From Lishizhenia sp. (GTDB lineage: Bacteria > Bacteroidota > Bacteroidia > Flavobacteriales_D > Crocinitomicaceae): a stretch of 21,192 nt of DNA. The DNA lies in the NCBI GenBank assembly GCA_007117055.1, contig SKHH01000002.1, positions 1-21,192 on the forward strand, given 5' to 3'. Under the pieces are notes generated by a model that saw only the letters and a list, made by a program, of their open reading frames with translations, had not been told where the DNA came from and made no database searches. Positions 7,209 to 14,652 of this stretch are shown one piece after another (the stretch's first letter is position 1; each line of letters opens with the position of its first letter). A program made the position numbers and the translations under genes.

Positions 7209-7325
7209 TTAACCCTGACGTTGTTTAAACTTAGGGTTCTTTTTGTTAATTACGTAAACTCTTCCCTTTCTTTTTACGATCTTGCAATCAGCAGAACGCT
7301 TTTTTACTGAAGCTCTTACTTTCAT
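7209..7325 (-). CDS. rpmJ: 50S ribosomal protein L36, cysteine-poor form
   Basis: This small gene encodes 38 residues from the ATG at 7325 to the TAA at 7209-7211. The protein begins MKVRASVKKRSADCK and ends NPKFKQRQG, unmistakably L36. The zinc-binding form carries three cysteines and a histidine, at about positions 11, 14, 27 and 33. Here these are Ser11, Cys14, Asn27 and Phe33, so zinc binding is lost and this is the zinc-independent type. It lies between infA and rpsM, a common order for L36, and follows infA by 29 bases that contain a GNRA hairpin. Confidence 0.96.
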   Translation of the reverse strand: MKVRASVKKRSADCKIVKRKGRVYVINKKNPKFKQRQG

Positions 7326-7340
7326 CTTTCTTTAATTTAG

Positions 7341-7354
7341 TGAGGTTTCCCTCA
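7341..7354 (-). repeat. GAAA-tetraloop hairpin directly after the infA stop codon
   Basis: On the minus strand TGAGG-GAAA-CCTCA forms a perfect five-base-pair stem closed by a GNRA tetraloop. It begins at the first base after the infA TAA and ends 15 bases before the rpmJ start. There is no T-run, so it does not look like a terminator. The structure is certain as an inverted repeat; any role (stability, processing, protein binding) is inference. Confidence 0.5.
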
Positions 7355-7573
7355 TTATTTATATCTAAATGTTATTCTCCCCTTTGTCAAATCATAAGGA
7401 GACATTTCCACTTTCACTTTATCCCCTGGAAGGATTTTGATGTAATACATTCTCATTTTACCAGAAATATGAGCTGTAATAACATGTCCATTTTCTAACT
7501 CTACTCTAAACATCGCATTAGACAATGCTTCTACGATGGTTCCATCTTGCTCTATTGAGGCTTGTTTTGCCAT
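7355..7573 (-). CDS. infA: Translation initiation factor IF-1
   Basis: IF-1 occupies the 30S A site during initiation and helps IF-2 and IF-3. At 72 residues it has exactly the usual size. It is a single S1-like OB fold with GTIVEALSNAMFRVELENGH (11-30), VITAHISGKMR (31-41), and PGDKVKVEMSPYDLTKGRI (49-67) ending in TFRYK. It follows secY by 21 bases; neither adk nor map, which separate secY and infA in many bacteria, is present. Confidence 0.98.
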   Translation of the reverse strand: MAKQASIEQDGTIVEALSNAMFRVELENGHVITAHISGKMRMYYIKILPGDKVKVEMSPYDLTKGRITFRYK

Positions 7574-7594
7574 AAATTTTTCTTATCGTTTAAA

Positions 7595-8899
7595 TTACAT
7601 TCCAGAACTTTCGTTTTGCACCCTTCTACCTCTAATTTTTGTCCCTTCCATTAGACCATCGTAGTGACGATTTAACAAATAAGATTCAATCTGTTGAAGC
7701 GTATCCAATACAACACCAACCATGATTAGAAGAGATGTACCACCGAAGAAAAGAGCGAAACCATCTCCCACACCAAACAGAACAGCTATCGCAGGAATAA
7801 TTGCGATAATTGCTAAAAACAGTGAGCCAGGCAATGTGATTTTAGAAACCAAATCATCAATAAAATTCGCCGTTTCATCTCCCGGTCTAACACCAGGAAT
7901 AAAGCCACCATTTCGCTTTAAGTCATCCGCCATTTTCTTTGGGTTAATCATGATTGCTGTGTAGAAATAAGTAAACACAATAATCAAGATTGCTAACAAA
8001 AGGTTATACCAAAATCCAAAAATTCCAAAAGACGATTGCATGAACATAACAGGAACCGTCATAATTGCCTGAGCAAAAATGATTGGCATTACACCTGAAG
8101 AGTTCACCTTAATCGGCAAATAAGATCTAGCACCTTGCGCTCCAACCGCTTCACCTCTAGCGCCTGCAACCCGTTTAGCATAGTTCATCGGTATTTTACG
8201 CACCCCCATTACAACCAATACTGTGGCCATAACAATTAGCATAAAAACTACTACCTCAATAATAACTGTTAATGGAGCATTATTTACTGTTTCAGCCACA
8301 AAAGATTGCGGCAGACGAGCAATAATACCCACAGTAATTAATAATGAAATACCATTACCAACACCTTTATCGGTAATTCTTTCACCTAACCAGACTGCAA
8401 ACATTGCACCAGCTACAAGAACTAAAACAGATTGTATCCACCATAACGGAGAGTCTATAAACTCCGCCGGAATAGCATTTCTACTCCCCACATAAAGCGT
8501 CAAATAACTTGGCGCCTGAACAGCACAAATGATGATCGTTAGAATACGCGTATAGTTATTAATTCGTTTCCGACCACTTTCACCTTCTTGCTGCATTTTT
8601 TGAACAGCCGGAACAGCCATCCCCATAAGCTGCATAATGATCGATGCAGAAATGTAAGGCATGATACCGAGCGCTAAGAAAGAAGCGTTGGTAAAACCAC
8701 CACCCGAGAGTAGACCTAAAAGCCCCTCAATAGTTCCCGCTTCTACTCCATCTGCACCAAGACGTGCACTGTCCACCCCTGGCAGAACAATAAAGCTACC
8801 AATACGAAAAACGAGAATTAAGGACAAGGTAATCGTTAACCTTTTCCTTAACTCCTCAACTTTCCAGATATTCTGTATATTTTCAATAAACTTCTTCAT
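7595..8899 (-). CDS. secY: Protein translocase subunit SecY
   Basis: SecY is the channel of the Sec translocon in the inner membrane. Numbered from the ATG at 8899 it has 434 residues and about ten hydrophobic segments; the first spans roughly 20-40. Landmarks are LGIMPYISASIIMQLM (77-92), LGERITDKGVGNGISL (171-186), the cytosolic arm GGFIPGVRPG before the ninth segment, and the C-terminal LDTLQQIESYLLNRHYDG. An upstream in-frame start at 8941 would overlap the end of rplO and add an atypical leader, so I use MKKFIENIQNIWK as the start. Its position after rplO is the classical end of the spc operon. Confidence 0.97.
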   Translation of the reverse strand: MKKFIENIQNIWKVEELRKRLTITLSLILVFRIGSFIVLPGVDSARLGADGVEAGTIEGLLGLLSGGGFTNASFLALGIMPYISASIIMQLMGMAVPAVQKMQQEGESGRKRINNYTRILTIIICAVQAPSYLTLYVGSRNAIPAEFIDSPLWWIQSVLVLVAGAMFAVWLGERITDKGVGNGISLLITVGIIARLPQSFVAETVNNAPLTVIIEVVVFMLIVMATVLVVMGVRKIPMNYAKRVAGARGEAVGAQGARSYLPIKVNSSGVMPIIFAQAIMTVPVMFMQSSFGIFGFWYNLLLAILIIVFTYFYTAIMINPKKMADDLKRNGGFIPGVRPGDETANFIDDLVSKITLPGSLFLAIIAIIPAIAVLFGVGDGFALFFGGTSLLIMVGVVLDTLQQIESYLLNRHYDGLMEGTKIRGRRVQNESSGM

Positions 8900-8925
8900 T
8901 TGAGCTAAATAGTTGGCAAAGATAA

Positions 8926-9372
8926 TTAGATTTCCGAACAAACACCACCGTTAGCTTCAATTCCTGCTTTTGCAGTTGCAGAAAATTTGTGAGCGGTAAC
9001 GTTTAACTTGGCTTTTAATTCGCCACGACCTAAAATCTTTACAAGTTCATTATGACCAACAAGACCATTTTCTTGGAGCACTTGTGGGTTAATTTCTGTT
9101 AATTGCTTTCTATCTACAAGATCTTGGATAATATCCAAATTGATAGGTTTGTATTCAACCCTATTTCGGCTTTTAAAGCCAAATTTAGGGACTCTTCTTT
9201 GAAGTGGCATTTGCCCACCTTCAAAACCTATTTTTTTGCTGTAACCAGAACGAGACTTAGCCCCTTTGTGACCTCTCGTAGATGTACCACCATAGCCAGA
9301 ACCTTGACCACGACCAATTCTTCTTTGACGTTTTCTAGACCCTTCAGCTGGTGTTAAATTATTTAGATTCAT
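8926..9372 (-). CDS. rplO: 50S ribosomal protein L15
   Basis: L15 is a late-binding 50S protein whose extended N-terminus threads into 23S rRNA. From the ATG at 9372 it has 148 residues: MNLNNLTPAEGSRK, then GRGQGSGYGGTSTRGHKG (20-37), FEGGQMPLQRRVPKFGF (50-66) and KILGRGELK (112-120). A frame three codons longer would begin with TTG at 9381; the ATG gives the family's normal start. It follows rpmD by 20 bases and precedes secY by 26. Confidence 0.97.
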   Translation of the reverse strand: MNLNNLTPAEGSRKRQRRIGRGQGSGYGGTSTRGHKGAKSRSGYSKKIGFEGGQMPLQRRVPKFGFKSRNRVEYKPINLDIIQDLVDRKQLTEINPQVLQENGLVGHNELVKILGRGELKAKLNVTAHKFSATAKAGIEANGGVCSEI

Positions 9373-9392
9373 TACATTCAATTTTTAAAGTT

Positions 9393-9569
9393 CTACTCTA
9401 CCACTTCTACTAAGTGTTTCACTTTTTCCACCATACCAAGAACCTGAGGAGTCGCCTCCTTTTCAACTACTTGGTGTAGTTTTTTGATTCCAAGCGCTTG
9501 AATCGTAGCTTTTTGTCGCTTCGGACGATTAATTGCACTTCTTACTTGCTTTATTTTAATTGTAGCCAT
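9393..9569 (-). CDS. rpmD: 50S ribosomal protein L30
   Basis: A 58-residue frame runs from the ATG at 9569 to the TAG at 9393-9395. The translation MATIKIKQVRSAINRPKRQK, then ATIQALGIKKLHQVVEKE, then PQVLGMVEKVKHLVEVVE, fits L30 throughout, including the IKQVRS start and the ALGIKKLHQ turn. L30 is a small peripheral 50S protein. The place between rpsE and rplO is the canonical one. Nothing is unusual. Confidence 0.96.
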   Translation of the reverse strand: MATIKIKQVRSAINRPKRQKATIQALGIKKLHQVVEKEATPQVLGMVEKVKHLVEVVE

Positions 9570-9582
9570 TTTAAGAATATAT

Positions 9583-10098
9583 TTAACCGTTAAACACTTG
9601 ATCTAAAGAAATACCACGTTGCTTCGCTACAGAAACGGCGTCCCGCATTTGCGCAAGCGCATCAATAGTAGCTTTTACCACATTGTGCGGGTTCGAAGAC
9701 CCTTGAGATTTCGCCAATACATTGTGTATACCAACACTTTCTAATACCGCACGCATTGCACCACCTGCAATTACACCTGTACCATTCGATGCTGGTTTGA
9801 GTAGAACGCGAGCTCCTCCATATTTACCTTTTTGTGCGTGAGGCACCGTTTCGTTAATAATAGGAACTCTAATAAGATTCTTCTTTGCGTCATCGATACC
9901 CTTAGCAATTGCTTCAGTTACCTCTTTCGCTTTACCGAGACCATGACCAACAATACCATTTTCGTCACCTACTACAACAATAGCAGAGAAACTAAAAGTA
10001 CGTCCACCCTTGGTAACTTTTGTAACTCGATTAATACCGACTAGCTTATCTTTAAGCTCTAGTTCGGCAGATTTAACTCTATTCATTTGTGCTGCCAT
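9583..10098 (-). CDS. rpsE: 30S ribosomal protein S5
   Basis: S5 lies at the 30S mRNA entry and influences decoding accuracy. In its 171 residues, NRVTKVTKGGRTFSF (23-37) opens the N-terminal RNA-binding domain. GDENGIVGHGLGKAKEV (44-60) follows, and the C-terminal domain has NGTGVIAGGAMRAVLE (105-120) and SQGSSNPHN (131-139). The spectinomycin-contact loop around residues 20-30 shows no obvious oddity. It follows rplR by three bases. Confidence 0.98.
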   Translation of the reverse strand: MAAQMNRVKSAELELKDKLVGINRVTKVTKGGRTFSFSAIVVVGDENGIVGHGLGKAKEVTEAIAKGIDDAKKNLIRVPIINETVPHAQKGKYGGARVLLKPASNGTGVIAGGAMRAVLESVGIHNVLAKSQGSSNPHNVVKATIDALAQMRDAVSVAKQRGISLDQVFNG

Positions 10099-10101
10099 AA
10101 T

Positions 10102-10455
10102 CTAAAATTTAAGTCCACCTTCTCTTGCTGAGTCGGCTAACGATTTAACTCTTCCGTGATATAAGTAACCATTACGATCAAACACTACAGTTTCCACGCC
10201 AGCCTTAATAGCTTTCTCAGCGATAAGTTTGCCCACTACAGCAGCTTGTTCAACTTTAGTTACATTTTCACATTCCTTTACTCCTTGAGACGATGCAGAT
10301 GCAATAGTTACACCATTTACATCATCAATTAACTGCGCATAAATTTGCTTGTTACTTCTATACACAGACAAACGCGGAGTTTGTGCAGAACCAGAAATAT
10401 TTTTTCTAATTCTTCTTTTAATTTTAGCTCTTCTTGCTAATTTACTAAATGCCAT
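10102..10455 (-). CDS. rplR: 50S ribosomal protein L18
   Basis: L18 binds 5S rRNA with L5 in the central protuberance. From the ATG at 10455 it has 117 residues: MAFSKLARRAKIKRRIRKNI, PRLSVYRSNKQIYAQ (27-41), FDRNGYLYHGRVK (92-104) and the closing REGGLKF. The open frame extends 21 codons further upstream into the end of rplF; that leader is not L18-like, and I reject it. The gap to rplF is 19 bases and to rpsE three bases. Confidence 0.97.
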   Translation of the reverse strand: MAFSKLARRAKIKRRIRKNISGSAQTPRLSVYRSNKQIYAQLIDDVNGVTIASASSQGVKECENVTKVEQAAVVGKLIAEKAIKAGVETVVFDRNGYLYHGRVKSLADSAREGGLKF

Positions 10456-10474
10456 GATAATAAATTTATTAAGG

Positions 10475-11026
10475 TTATTTACCTGCGGCTTTACCAGCTT
10501 TTCTTCTAATAATCTCACCTTGGAAGCGAATACCTTTTCCTTTGTAAGGTTCCGGTTTTCTGAGGGAACGAATTTTGGCAGCTACTTGTCCTATCAATTG
10601 CTTGTCGTGAGACTCAAGTGTCACAACTGGTGCCTTACCTTTATCGGTTTGAGCAGTTACCTTAACTTCTTTAGGTATTTCGAAAATAATTGGGTGCGAG
10701 TACCCTAGTGCTAAGGTCAATCTTTGACCTTGAACATCAGCTCTGTAACCTACACCAATTAACTCCATTACCTTTTTGTACCCTTCAGAAACACCTTCCA
10801 TCATATTTGATACAAGCGCACGGTACAAACCGTGTTTTGCACGATGATCTGGTGCATCAGATGCGCGGTCAAAAATTAATGTATTGTCCTCTTGACTAAC
10901 CGTTACACAGCTATCCAATTCTTGTGAAAGTTCACCTTTAGGACCTTTAACCAAAATGGTTGCTCCATTAATTTTTACTTCTACTCCACTCGGGATTGTT
11001 ACTGGGGATTTTCCTATCCTAGACAT
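10475..11026 (-). CDS. rplF: 50S ribosomal protein L6
   Basis: L6 lies near the sarcin-ricin loop and factor-binding site. From MSRIGKSPVTIPSGV the protein has 183 residues in two similar alpha/beta domains, with IPSGVEVKINGATILVKGPK (11-30), LGYSHP (107-112) and the C-terminal RKPEPYKGKGIR (156-167). The ATG at 11026 is chosen over a 16-codon upstream extension that would overlap the end of rpsH. It sits 19 bases after rpsH, in canonical spc order. Confidence 0.97.
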   Translation of the reverse strand: MSRIGKSPVTIPSGVEVKINGATILVKGPKGELSQELDSCVTVSQEDNTLIFDRASDAPDHRAKHGLYRALVSNMMEGVSEGYKKVMELIGVGYRADVQGQRLTLALGYSHPIIFEIPKEVKVTAQTDKGKAPVVTLESHDKQLIGQVAAKIRSLRKPEPYKGKGIRFQGEIIRRKAGKAAGK

Positions 11027-11045
11027 TTCTAATAATCCTTTTATA

Positions 11046-11444
11046 TTAATAAACGTAACACAGTACTTCACCACCGATATTCAACTTTCTAGCTTCTTTA
11101 TCAGTAATAACACCTTGAGAAGTAGAAACGATTGCAATACCAAGACCATTTAAAATCCTTGGTAATTCAGTGGCGTTACTATATTTTCTTAAACCTGGTT
11201 TAGAGACTCTTTGCAACTCTGTAATTGCCGGAGTCTTCGTAGATGGATTATACTTCAAAGCAATTTTAATCATACCTTGCTTATCATCCTCTTCAAATTT
11301 AAAATTAGTAATATACCCTTTTTCAAAAAGTATATTCGTAATTGCTTTTTTCATATTTGAAGCAGGAATCTCCACTACTTTTTTACGTGCACTGCTCGCA
11401 TTTCTAATGCGAGTTAAAAAATCTGCTATTGGATCTGTATTCAT
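11046..11444 (-). CDS. rpsH: 30S ribosomal protein S8
   Basis: S8 is a primary 16S-binding protein of the 30S platform; in E. coli it represses the spc operon at rplE. The 132 residues start with the signature MNTDPIADFLTRIRNA. They continue through the N-terminal domain and end with GLGIAIVSTSQGVITDKEAR (100-119) and GGEVLCYVY (124-132), the RNA-binding C-terminal lobe. It follows rpsN by 18 bases. Confidence 0.98.
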   Translation of the reverse strand: MNTDPIADFLTRIRNASSARKKVVEIPASNMKKAITNILFEKGYITNFKFEEDDKQGMIKIALKYNPSTKTPAITELQRVSKPGLRKYSNATELPRILNGLGIAIVSTSQGVITDKEARKLNIGGEVLCYVY

Positions 11445-11462
11445 ATCTTAATTTCTTTACGA

Positions 11463-11732
11463 TTACCAACTTGCTTTTTTAACCCCTGGTATTTGACCAG
11501 ACAATGCCATTTCTCTAAAGGTTACCCTTGAAATACCAAATTGTCTCATATAACCTCTTGGTCTTCCAGTCAAACCACAACGGTTATGCAAGCGTACCTT
11601 AGATGAGTTTGCAGGCAATTTTTGTAATGCTTCCCAATCACCAGCTTCTTTCAAAGCCGCACGTTTTTCAGCATACTTCTTTACCATTGCTTCTCTTTTG
11701 CGCTCACGCGCCTTCATTGATTCTTTTGCCAT
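11463..11732 (-). CDS. rpsN: 30S ribosomal protein S14, long zinc-free form
   Basis: S14 is in the 30S head near the A site. From MAKESMKARERKRE (ATG at 11732) it has 89 residues, the long form. The zinc form is about 61 residues with two CxxC pairs; here only Cys52 in NRCGLTGRPRGYMR (50-63) remains. The C-terminal half, FGISRVTFREMALSGQIPG (65-83) then VKKASW, is highly conserved. An upstream 12-codon extension overlaps rplE and is rejected. The gap after rplE is four bases. Confidence 0.97.
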   Translation of the reverse strand: MAKESMKARERKREAMVKKYAEKRAALKEAGDWEALQKLPANSSKVRLHNRCGLTGRPRGYMRQFGISRVTFREMALSGQIPGVKKASW

Positions 11733-11736
11733 GATA

Positions 11737-12291
11737 CTATTTTTTTGTGAATGGGAAACCAAATGCATCTAACAATGCCTTCGCTTCTTCATCATTACTT
11801 GCAGAAGTAACGAATGTAATGTCCATTCCTAAAATTTTATTTACTTTATCTATATCAATTTCTGGGAAAATGATATGCTCTTTCACCCCCATGTTGAAAT
11901 TCCCACGTCCATCAAACCCTTTAGCTGGAACACCTTTAAAATCTCGTGTTCTAGGAAGAGCGATTGAAATAAGACGATCAAGAAACTCATACATGTTATC
12001 ACCTCTCAAGGTAACTTTTGTTCCGATAGGCATTCCTTTTCTCAACTTGAAATTAGAAACGTCTTTCTTAGAAATTGTTGCAACTGCTTTTTGACCAGTG
12101 ATAAGTGAAATATCATCAACAGCACCATCAACCAACTTTTTGTCTGCAACAGCTTCTCCAATACCTTGTGAAATAACAATCTTTTCTATTTTCGGAACAC
12201 GCATCACAGAGCTGAATCCGAATTTCTCAGTAAGTGCAGGAATAATCTCCTCACTATACTTTTTTCTAAGTCTTGGTGTATAACTACTCAT
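11737..12291 (-). CDS. rplE: 50S ribosomal protein L5
   Basis: L5 binds 5S rRNA and contacts P-site tRNA from the central protuberance. The 184 residues include VPKIEKIVISQGIGEA (32-47), LRKGMPIGTKVTLRG (83-97), LPRTRDFKG (112-120), GRGNFNMGVKEHIIFPEI (128-145) and GMDITFVTSA (155-164). Its ATG shares one base with the rplX stop codon (TAATG), which suggests translational coupling. Confidence 0.98.
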   Translation of the reverse strand: MSSYTPRLRKKYSEEIIPALTEKFGFSSVMRVPKIEKIVISQGIGEAVADKKLVDGAVDDISLITGQKAVATISKKDVSNFKLRKGMPIGTKVTLRGDNMYEFLDRLISIALPRTRDFKGVPAKGFDGRGNFNMGVKEHIIFPEIDIDKVNKILGMDITFVTSASNDEEAKALLDAFGFPFTKK

Positions 12292-12608
12292 TACTTAATC
12301 TCTTCTCCTGTCTTTTTAGCGATACGAACTCTCTTTCCATCCTTATTCAGTGCTCTACCTACGCGAGTAGGAGTACCATTGTGAACAAGCATGAGGTTAG
12401 AAATATGCAGAGCCGCTTCTTTCTCTACAATTCCTCCCTGAGGATTAGCAGCATCCGGTTTAACATGTTTTTTAATCATGTTTACACCTTCTACTGTAGC
12501 ACGGTCTTTCTTACGATCAATAGTAAGTACTTTTCCTTCTTGACCACGATTTTCACCGCTCAGAACTTTAACCGTGTCACCCACTTTAATGTGTAATTTT
12601 TTTTGCAT
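12291..12608 (-). CDS. rplX: 50S ribosomal protein L24
   Basis: L24 is an assembly-initiating 50S protein near the tunnel exit. The 105 residues start with a KOW motif, HIKVGDTVKVLSGENRGQEG (6-25). GVNMIKKHVKP (41-51), GGIVEKEAALHISN (58-71) and a basic C-terminus follow. The length is ordinary. It follows rplN by 12 bases and ends in the TAATG overlap with rplE. Confidence 0.98.
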   Translation of the reverse strand: MQKKLHIKVGDTVKVLSGENRGQEGKVLTIDRKKDRATVEGVNMIKKHVKPDAANPQGGIVEKEAALHISNLMLVHNGTPTRVGRALNKDGKRVRIAKKTGEEIK

Positions 12609-12620
12609 AACTTACAATTT

Positions 12621-12989
12621 TTAAAGTACCTCTGGAGCAAGTGAAACAATCTTCATGTAATTGTTTTCACGTAACTCTCTAGCTACTGGTCCGAAGATAC
12701 GAGTACCTCTCATTTCATTAGCTTGGTTCAAAAGAACCACCGCGTTATCATCAAAACGAATATAAGAACCATCTGGACGACGGATTTCTTTTTTCGTTCT
12801 TACTACTACTGCCTTGGCTACTTGTCCTTTTTTGACGTTACCAGAGGGCATTGCTTGCTTGACAGTAACCACGATTTTATCGCCTACTGAAGCATAACGA
12901 CGTTTAGTACCGCCTAAAACACGGATACACAACACCTCTTTTGCTCCACTATTGTCGGCTACTGACAGCCTTGATTCTTGTTGTATCAT
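12621..12989 (-). CDS. rplN: 50S ribosomal protein L14
   Basis: L14 is on the intersubunit face of the 50S, contacting 16S rRNA and the site where the silencing factor RsfS binds. The 122 residues carry all the usual blocks: MIQQESRLSVADNSGAKE, RVLGGTKRRYASVGD (23-37), VVVRTKKEIRRPDGS (61-75) and GTRIFGPVARELR (95-107). It follows rpsQ by nine bases; in E. coli a new operon would begin here, but no promoter or terminator is visible. Confidence 0.98.
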   Translation of the reverse strand: MIQQESRLSVADNSGAKEVLCIRVLGGTKRRYASVGDKIVVTVKQAMPSGNVKKGQVAKAVVVRTKKEIRRPDGSYIRFDDNAVVLLNQANEMRGTRIFGPVARELRENNYMKIVSLAPEVL

Positions 12990-12998
12990 TACTTAATA

Positions 12999-13256
12999 CT
13001 ATTTAGCTCTTTCAACAATTTCTACTAATCTCCAATTCTTTGATTTACTCAAAGGTCTTGTCTCCATGATTCTAACCGTATCACCTTCGTTACAGTCATT
13101 TTTTTCATCGTGGGCGACAAATTTAGTAGTTTTTTTTAGGAACTTACCATACTTAGGGTGTTTTACTTTTCTTTCAACAGCAACAACTATGGATTTATCC
13201 ATTTTGTTACTCGTAACAACACCCGTACGTTCTTTTCTTAAATTTCGCTTTTCCAT
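12999..13256 (-). CDS. rpsQ: 30S ribosomal protein S17
   Basis: S17 is a primary binder of the 16S 5' domain. It is an OB-fold protein of 85 residues with RKERTGVVTSNKMDKSIVV (7-25), VKHPKYGKFLKKT (31-43) and GDTVRIMETRPLSKSKNWR (58-76). These match the family along the whole length. It follows rpmC by 26 bases, in which a small hairpin lies at the rpmC stop. Confidence 0.98.
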   Translation of the reverse strand: MEKRNLRKERTGVVTSNKMDKSIVVAVERKVKHPKYGKFLKKTTKFVAHDEKNDCNEGDTVRIMETRPLSKSKNWRLVEIVERAK

Positions 13257-13277
13257 TTCAAGCCGATTTCAAATTAA

Positions 13278-13291
13278 CAAGCTTACGCTTG
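13278..13291 (-). repeat. GNRA-tetraloop hairpin spanning the rpmC stop codon
   Basis: The minus strand reads CAAGC-GTAA-GCTTG, a perfect five-base-pair stem with a GTAA (GNRA-type) loop. The TAA of the loop is the stop codon of rpmC. It lies 21 bases before the rpsQ start. The inverted repeat is plain in the sequence; whether it has a role in stability, processing or coupling is unknown. Confidence 0.4.
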
Positions 13292-13477
13292 ACTTTTTCT
13301 ATTATTCATTTCCGTATTCAATCTTGCGATTGTTTTTCTCAGTCCACGAATCTGCAATGGATTTTCAAGCGGAGACACTTTATGTGTCAATAGCATCTTT
13401 TCCATATTTTCAACAGACTCATCTAATCTGTCGCGTAGATCTTCATCGGATAATTGAATGATTTCTTCCTGTTTCAT
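13283..13477 (-). CDS. rpmC: 50S ribosomal protein L29
   Basis: L29 is a small two-helix protein beside L23 at the tunnel exit, part of the docking surface for SRP and trigger factor. The 64 residues are helical, with LSDEDLRDRLDESVENM (9-25) and the family signature NPLQIRGLRKTIARLNTE (39-56). The length is usual. It lies seven bases after rplP. Confidence 0.97.
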   Translation of the reverse strand: MKQEEIIQLSDEDLRDRLDESVENMEKMLLTHKVSPLENPLQIRGLRKTIARLNTEMNNRKSQA

Positions 13478-13484
13478 ACTTTAC

Positions 13485-13913
13485 TTATTTACCCGGTATA
13501 ACAAAATCCGGACGTACGACAAATTTACATTTCACGGGTAACTTTTGAGCAGCAAGCCTCATAGCTTCTTTCGCTGTCTCATACGGCACACCGTCAGCTT
13601 CAAACATAATTCGTCCTGGGCGAACAACTGCGACCCAGTGACTAGGAGCACCTTTACCTTTACCCATCCTTACCTCTGCAGGCTTAGAAGTCACCGGTTT
13701 GTCTGGAAAAATTCGAATCCAAACCTTACCTTCCCTTTTCATGTAACGCGTTACAGCGATACGAGCAGCTTCGATTTGTCTTGAAGTAATCCATCCAGGC
13801 TCCAATGTTTTGATTCCAAAAGATCCAAAAGCGATTTGACTACCTCTATGAGCTATTCCACGATTTCGGCCTTTTTGGGCTTTTCTAAATTTTGTTCTCT
13901 TTGGTGATAACAT
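13485..13913 (-). CDS. rplP: 50S ribosomal protein L16
   Basis: L16 binds late to the 50S and positions A-site tRNA. The 142 residues begin MLSPKRTKFRKAQKGRNRG and include GWITSRQIEAARIAVTRYMK (40-59), WIRIFPDKPVTSKPAE (65-80), RMGKGKGAPSHWVAVV (82-97) and RPGRIMFE (98-105). The arginine before MGKGKG corresponds to the residue hydroxylated in E. coli. It follows rpsC by 28 bases. Confidence 0.98.
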   Translation of the reverse strand: MLSPKRTKFRKAQKGRNRGIAHRGSQIAFGSFGIKTLEPGWITSRQIEAARIAVTRYMKREGKVWIRIFPDKPVTSKPAEVRMGKGKGAPSHWVAVVRPGRIMFEADGVPYETAKEAMRLAAQKLPVKCKFVVRPDFVIPGK

Positions 13914-13941
13914 TTTTCTTAGCTTTTAATTAGTCAAACAC

Positions 13942-14649
13942 TTACCTTTTCTTTCTTCTAGCACCACCAGCTTTTCTACCACCTTTTTTAGAGTCCATAC
14001 CTACATTTGGAGAAAGGTCACGTTTACCATAAACTTCACCTTTACAAATCCAAACCTTGATACCAATTCTTCCGTAAGTAGTGTGCGCTTCTGAAAGTGC
14101 ATAATCAATATCTGCTCGGAACGTATGGAGAGGGGTTCTTCCATCTTTGTACATTTCGGAACGCGCCATTTCGGCACCATTCAAACGACCAGAAATTTTC
14201 ACTTTGATACCTTCAGCACCCATTCTCATCGTAGAAGCTATAGCCATTTTAATTGCTCTACGGAAAGAAATACGTGCTTCAATTTGACGAGCAATAGAGT
14301 CAGCAACAAGACGAGCATCCAATTCTGGACGTTTGATCTCGAAGATGTTAATCTGAATTTCTTTATTCGTCAGTTTTTTCAACTCTTCTTTGAGTTTATC
14401 TACTTCTTGACCTCCTTTTCCGATGATAACACCAGGTCTAGACGTGTTGATGGTAACGGTCACCAACTTCAAAGTTCTTTCGATGATAATTTTAGAGATA
14501 CTTGCTCTTGACAAACGCGCATGCAAGTACTTTCTAATTTGATCATCCTCTATAATTTTATCTCTATAGTTATCTCCACCATACCAGTTTGAATCCCAGC
14601 CGTGGATAAATCCTAAACGATTACCTATTGGATTAGTTTTTTGTCCCAT
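13942..14649 (-). CDS. rpsC: 30S ribosomal protein S3
   Basis: S3 forms part of the mRNA entry pore and has helicase-related activity there. Of 235 residues, the N-terminal MGQKTNPIGNRLG is conserved. A KH domain carries the GKGG loop at 77-80 in RPGVIIGKGG. The C-terminal domain has GRLNGAEMARSE (154-165) and GRTPLHTFRADIDY (170-183). A lysine/arginine-rich tail closes the protein. It lies three bases after rplV. Confidence 0.98.
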   Translation of the reverse strand: MGQKTNPIGNRLGFIHGWDSNWYGGDNYRDKIIEDDQIRKYLHARLSRASISKIIIERTLKLVTVTINTSRPGVIIGKGGQEVDKLKEELKKLTNKEIQINIFEIKRPELDARLVADSIARQIEARISFRRAIKMAIASTMRMGAEGIKVKISGRLNGAEMARSEMYKDGRTPLHTFRADIDYALSEAHTTYGRIGIKVWICKGEVYGKRDLSPNVGMDSKKGGRKAGGARRKKR

Positions 14650-14652
14650 TTC

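Noticed and set aside
7722..8903. Several open frames of 80-90 codons on the plus strand opposite secY
   Set aside because: They mirror the hydrophobic codons of secY, have no family resemblance or start context, and are interrupted. The same holds for the plus-strand frames opposite the other ribosomal genes and era.
8900..8941. Longer start for SecY, and similar upstream extensions of L6, L18, S14, L15 and Era
   Set aside because: The extensions overlap the preceding gene or use TTG where a conserved ATG gives the normal family start.
10459..10470. A 12-base palindrome AATAAATTTATT in the rplF-rplR gap
   Set aside because: It consists only of A and T in AT-rich DNA and would be very weak as RNA; chance is the simplest reading.
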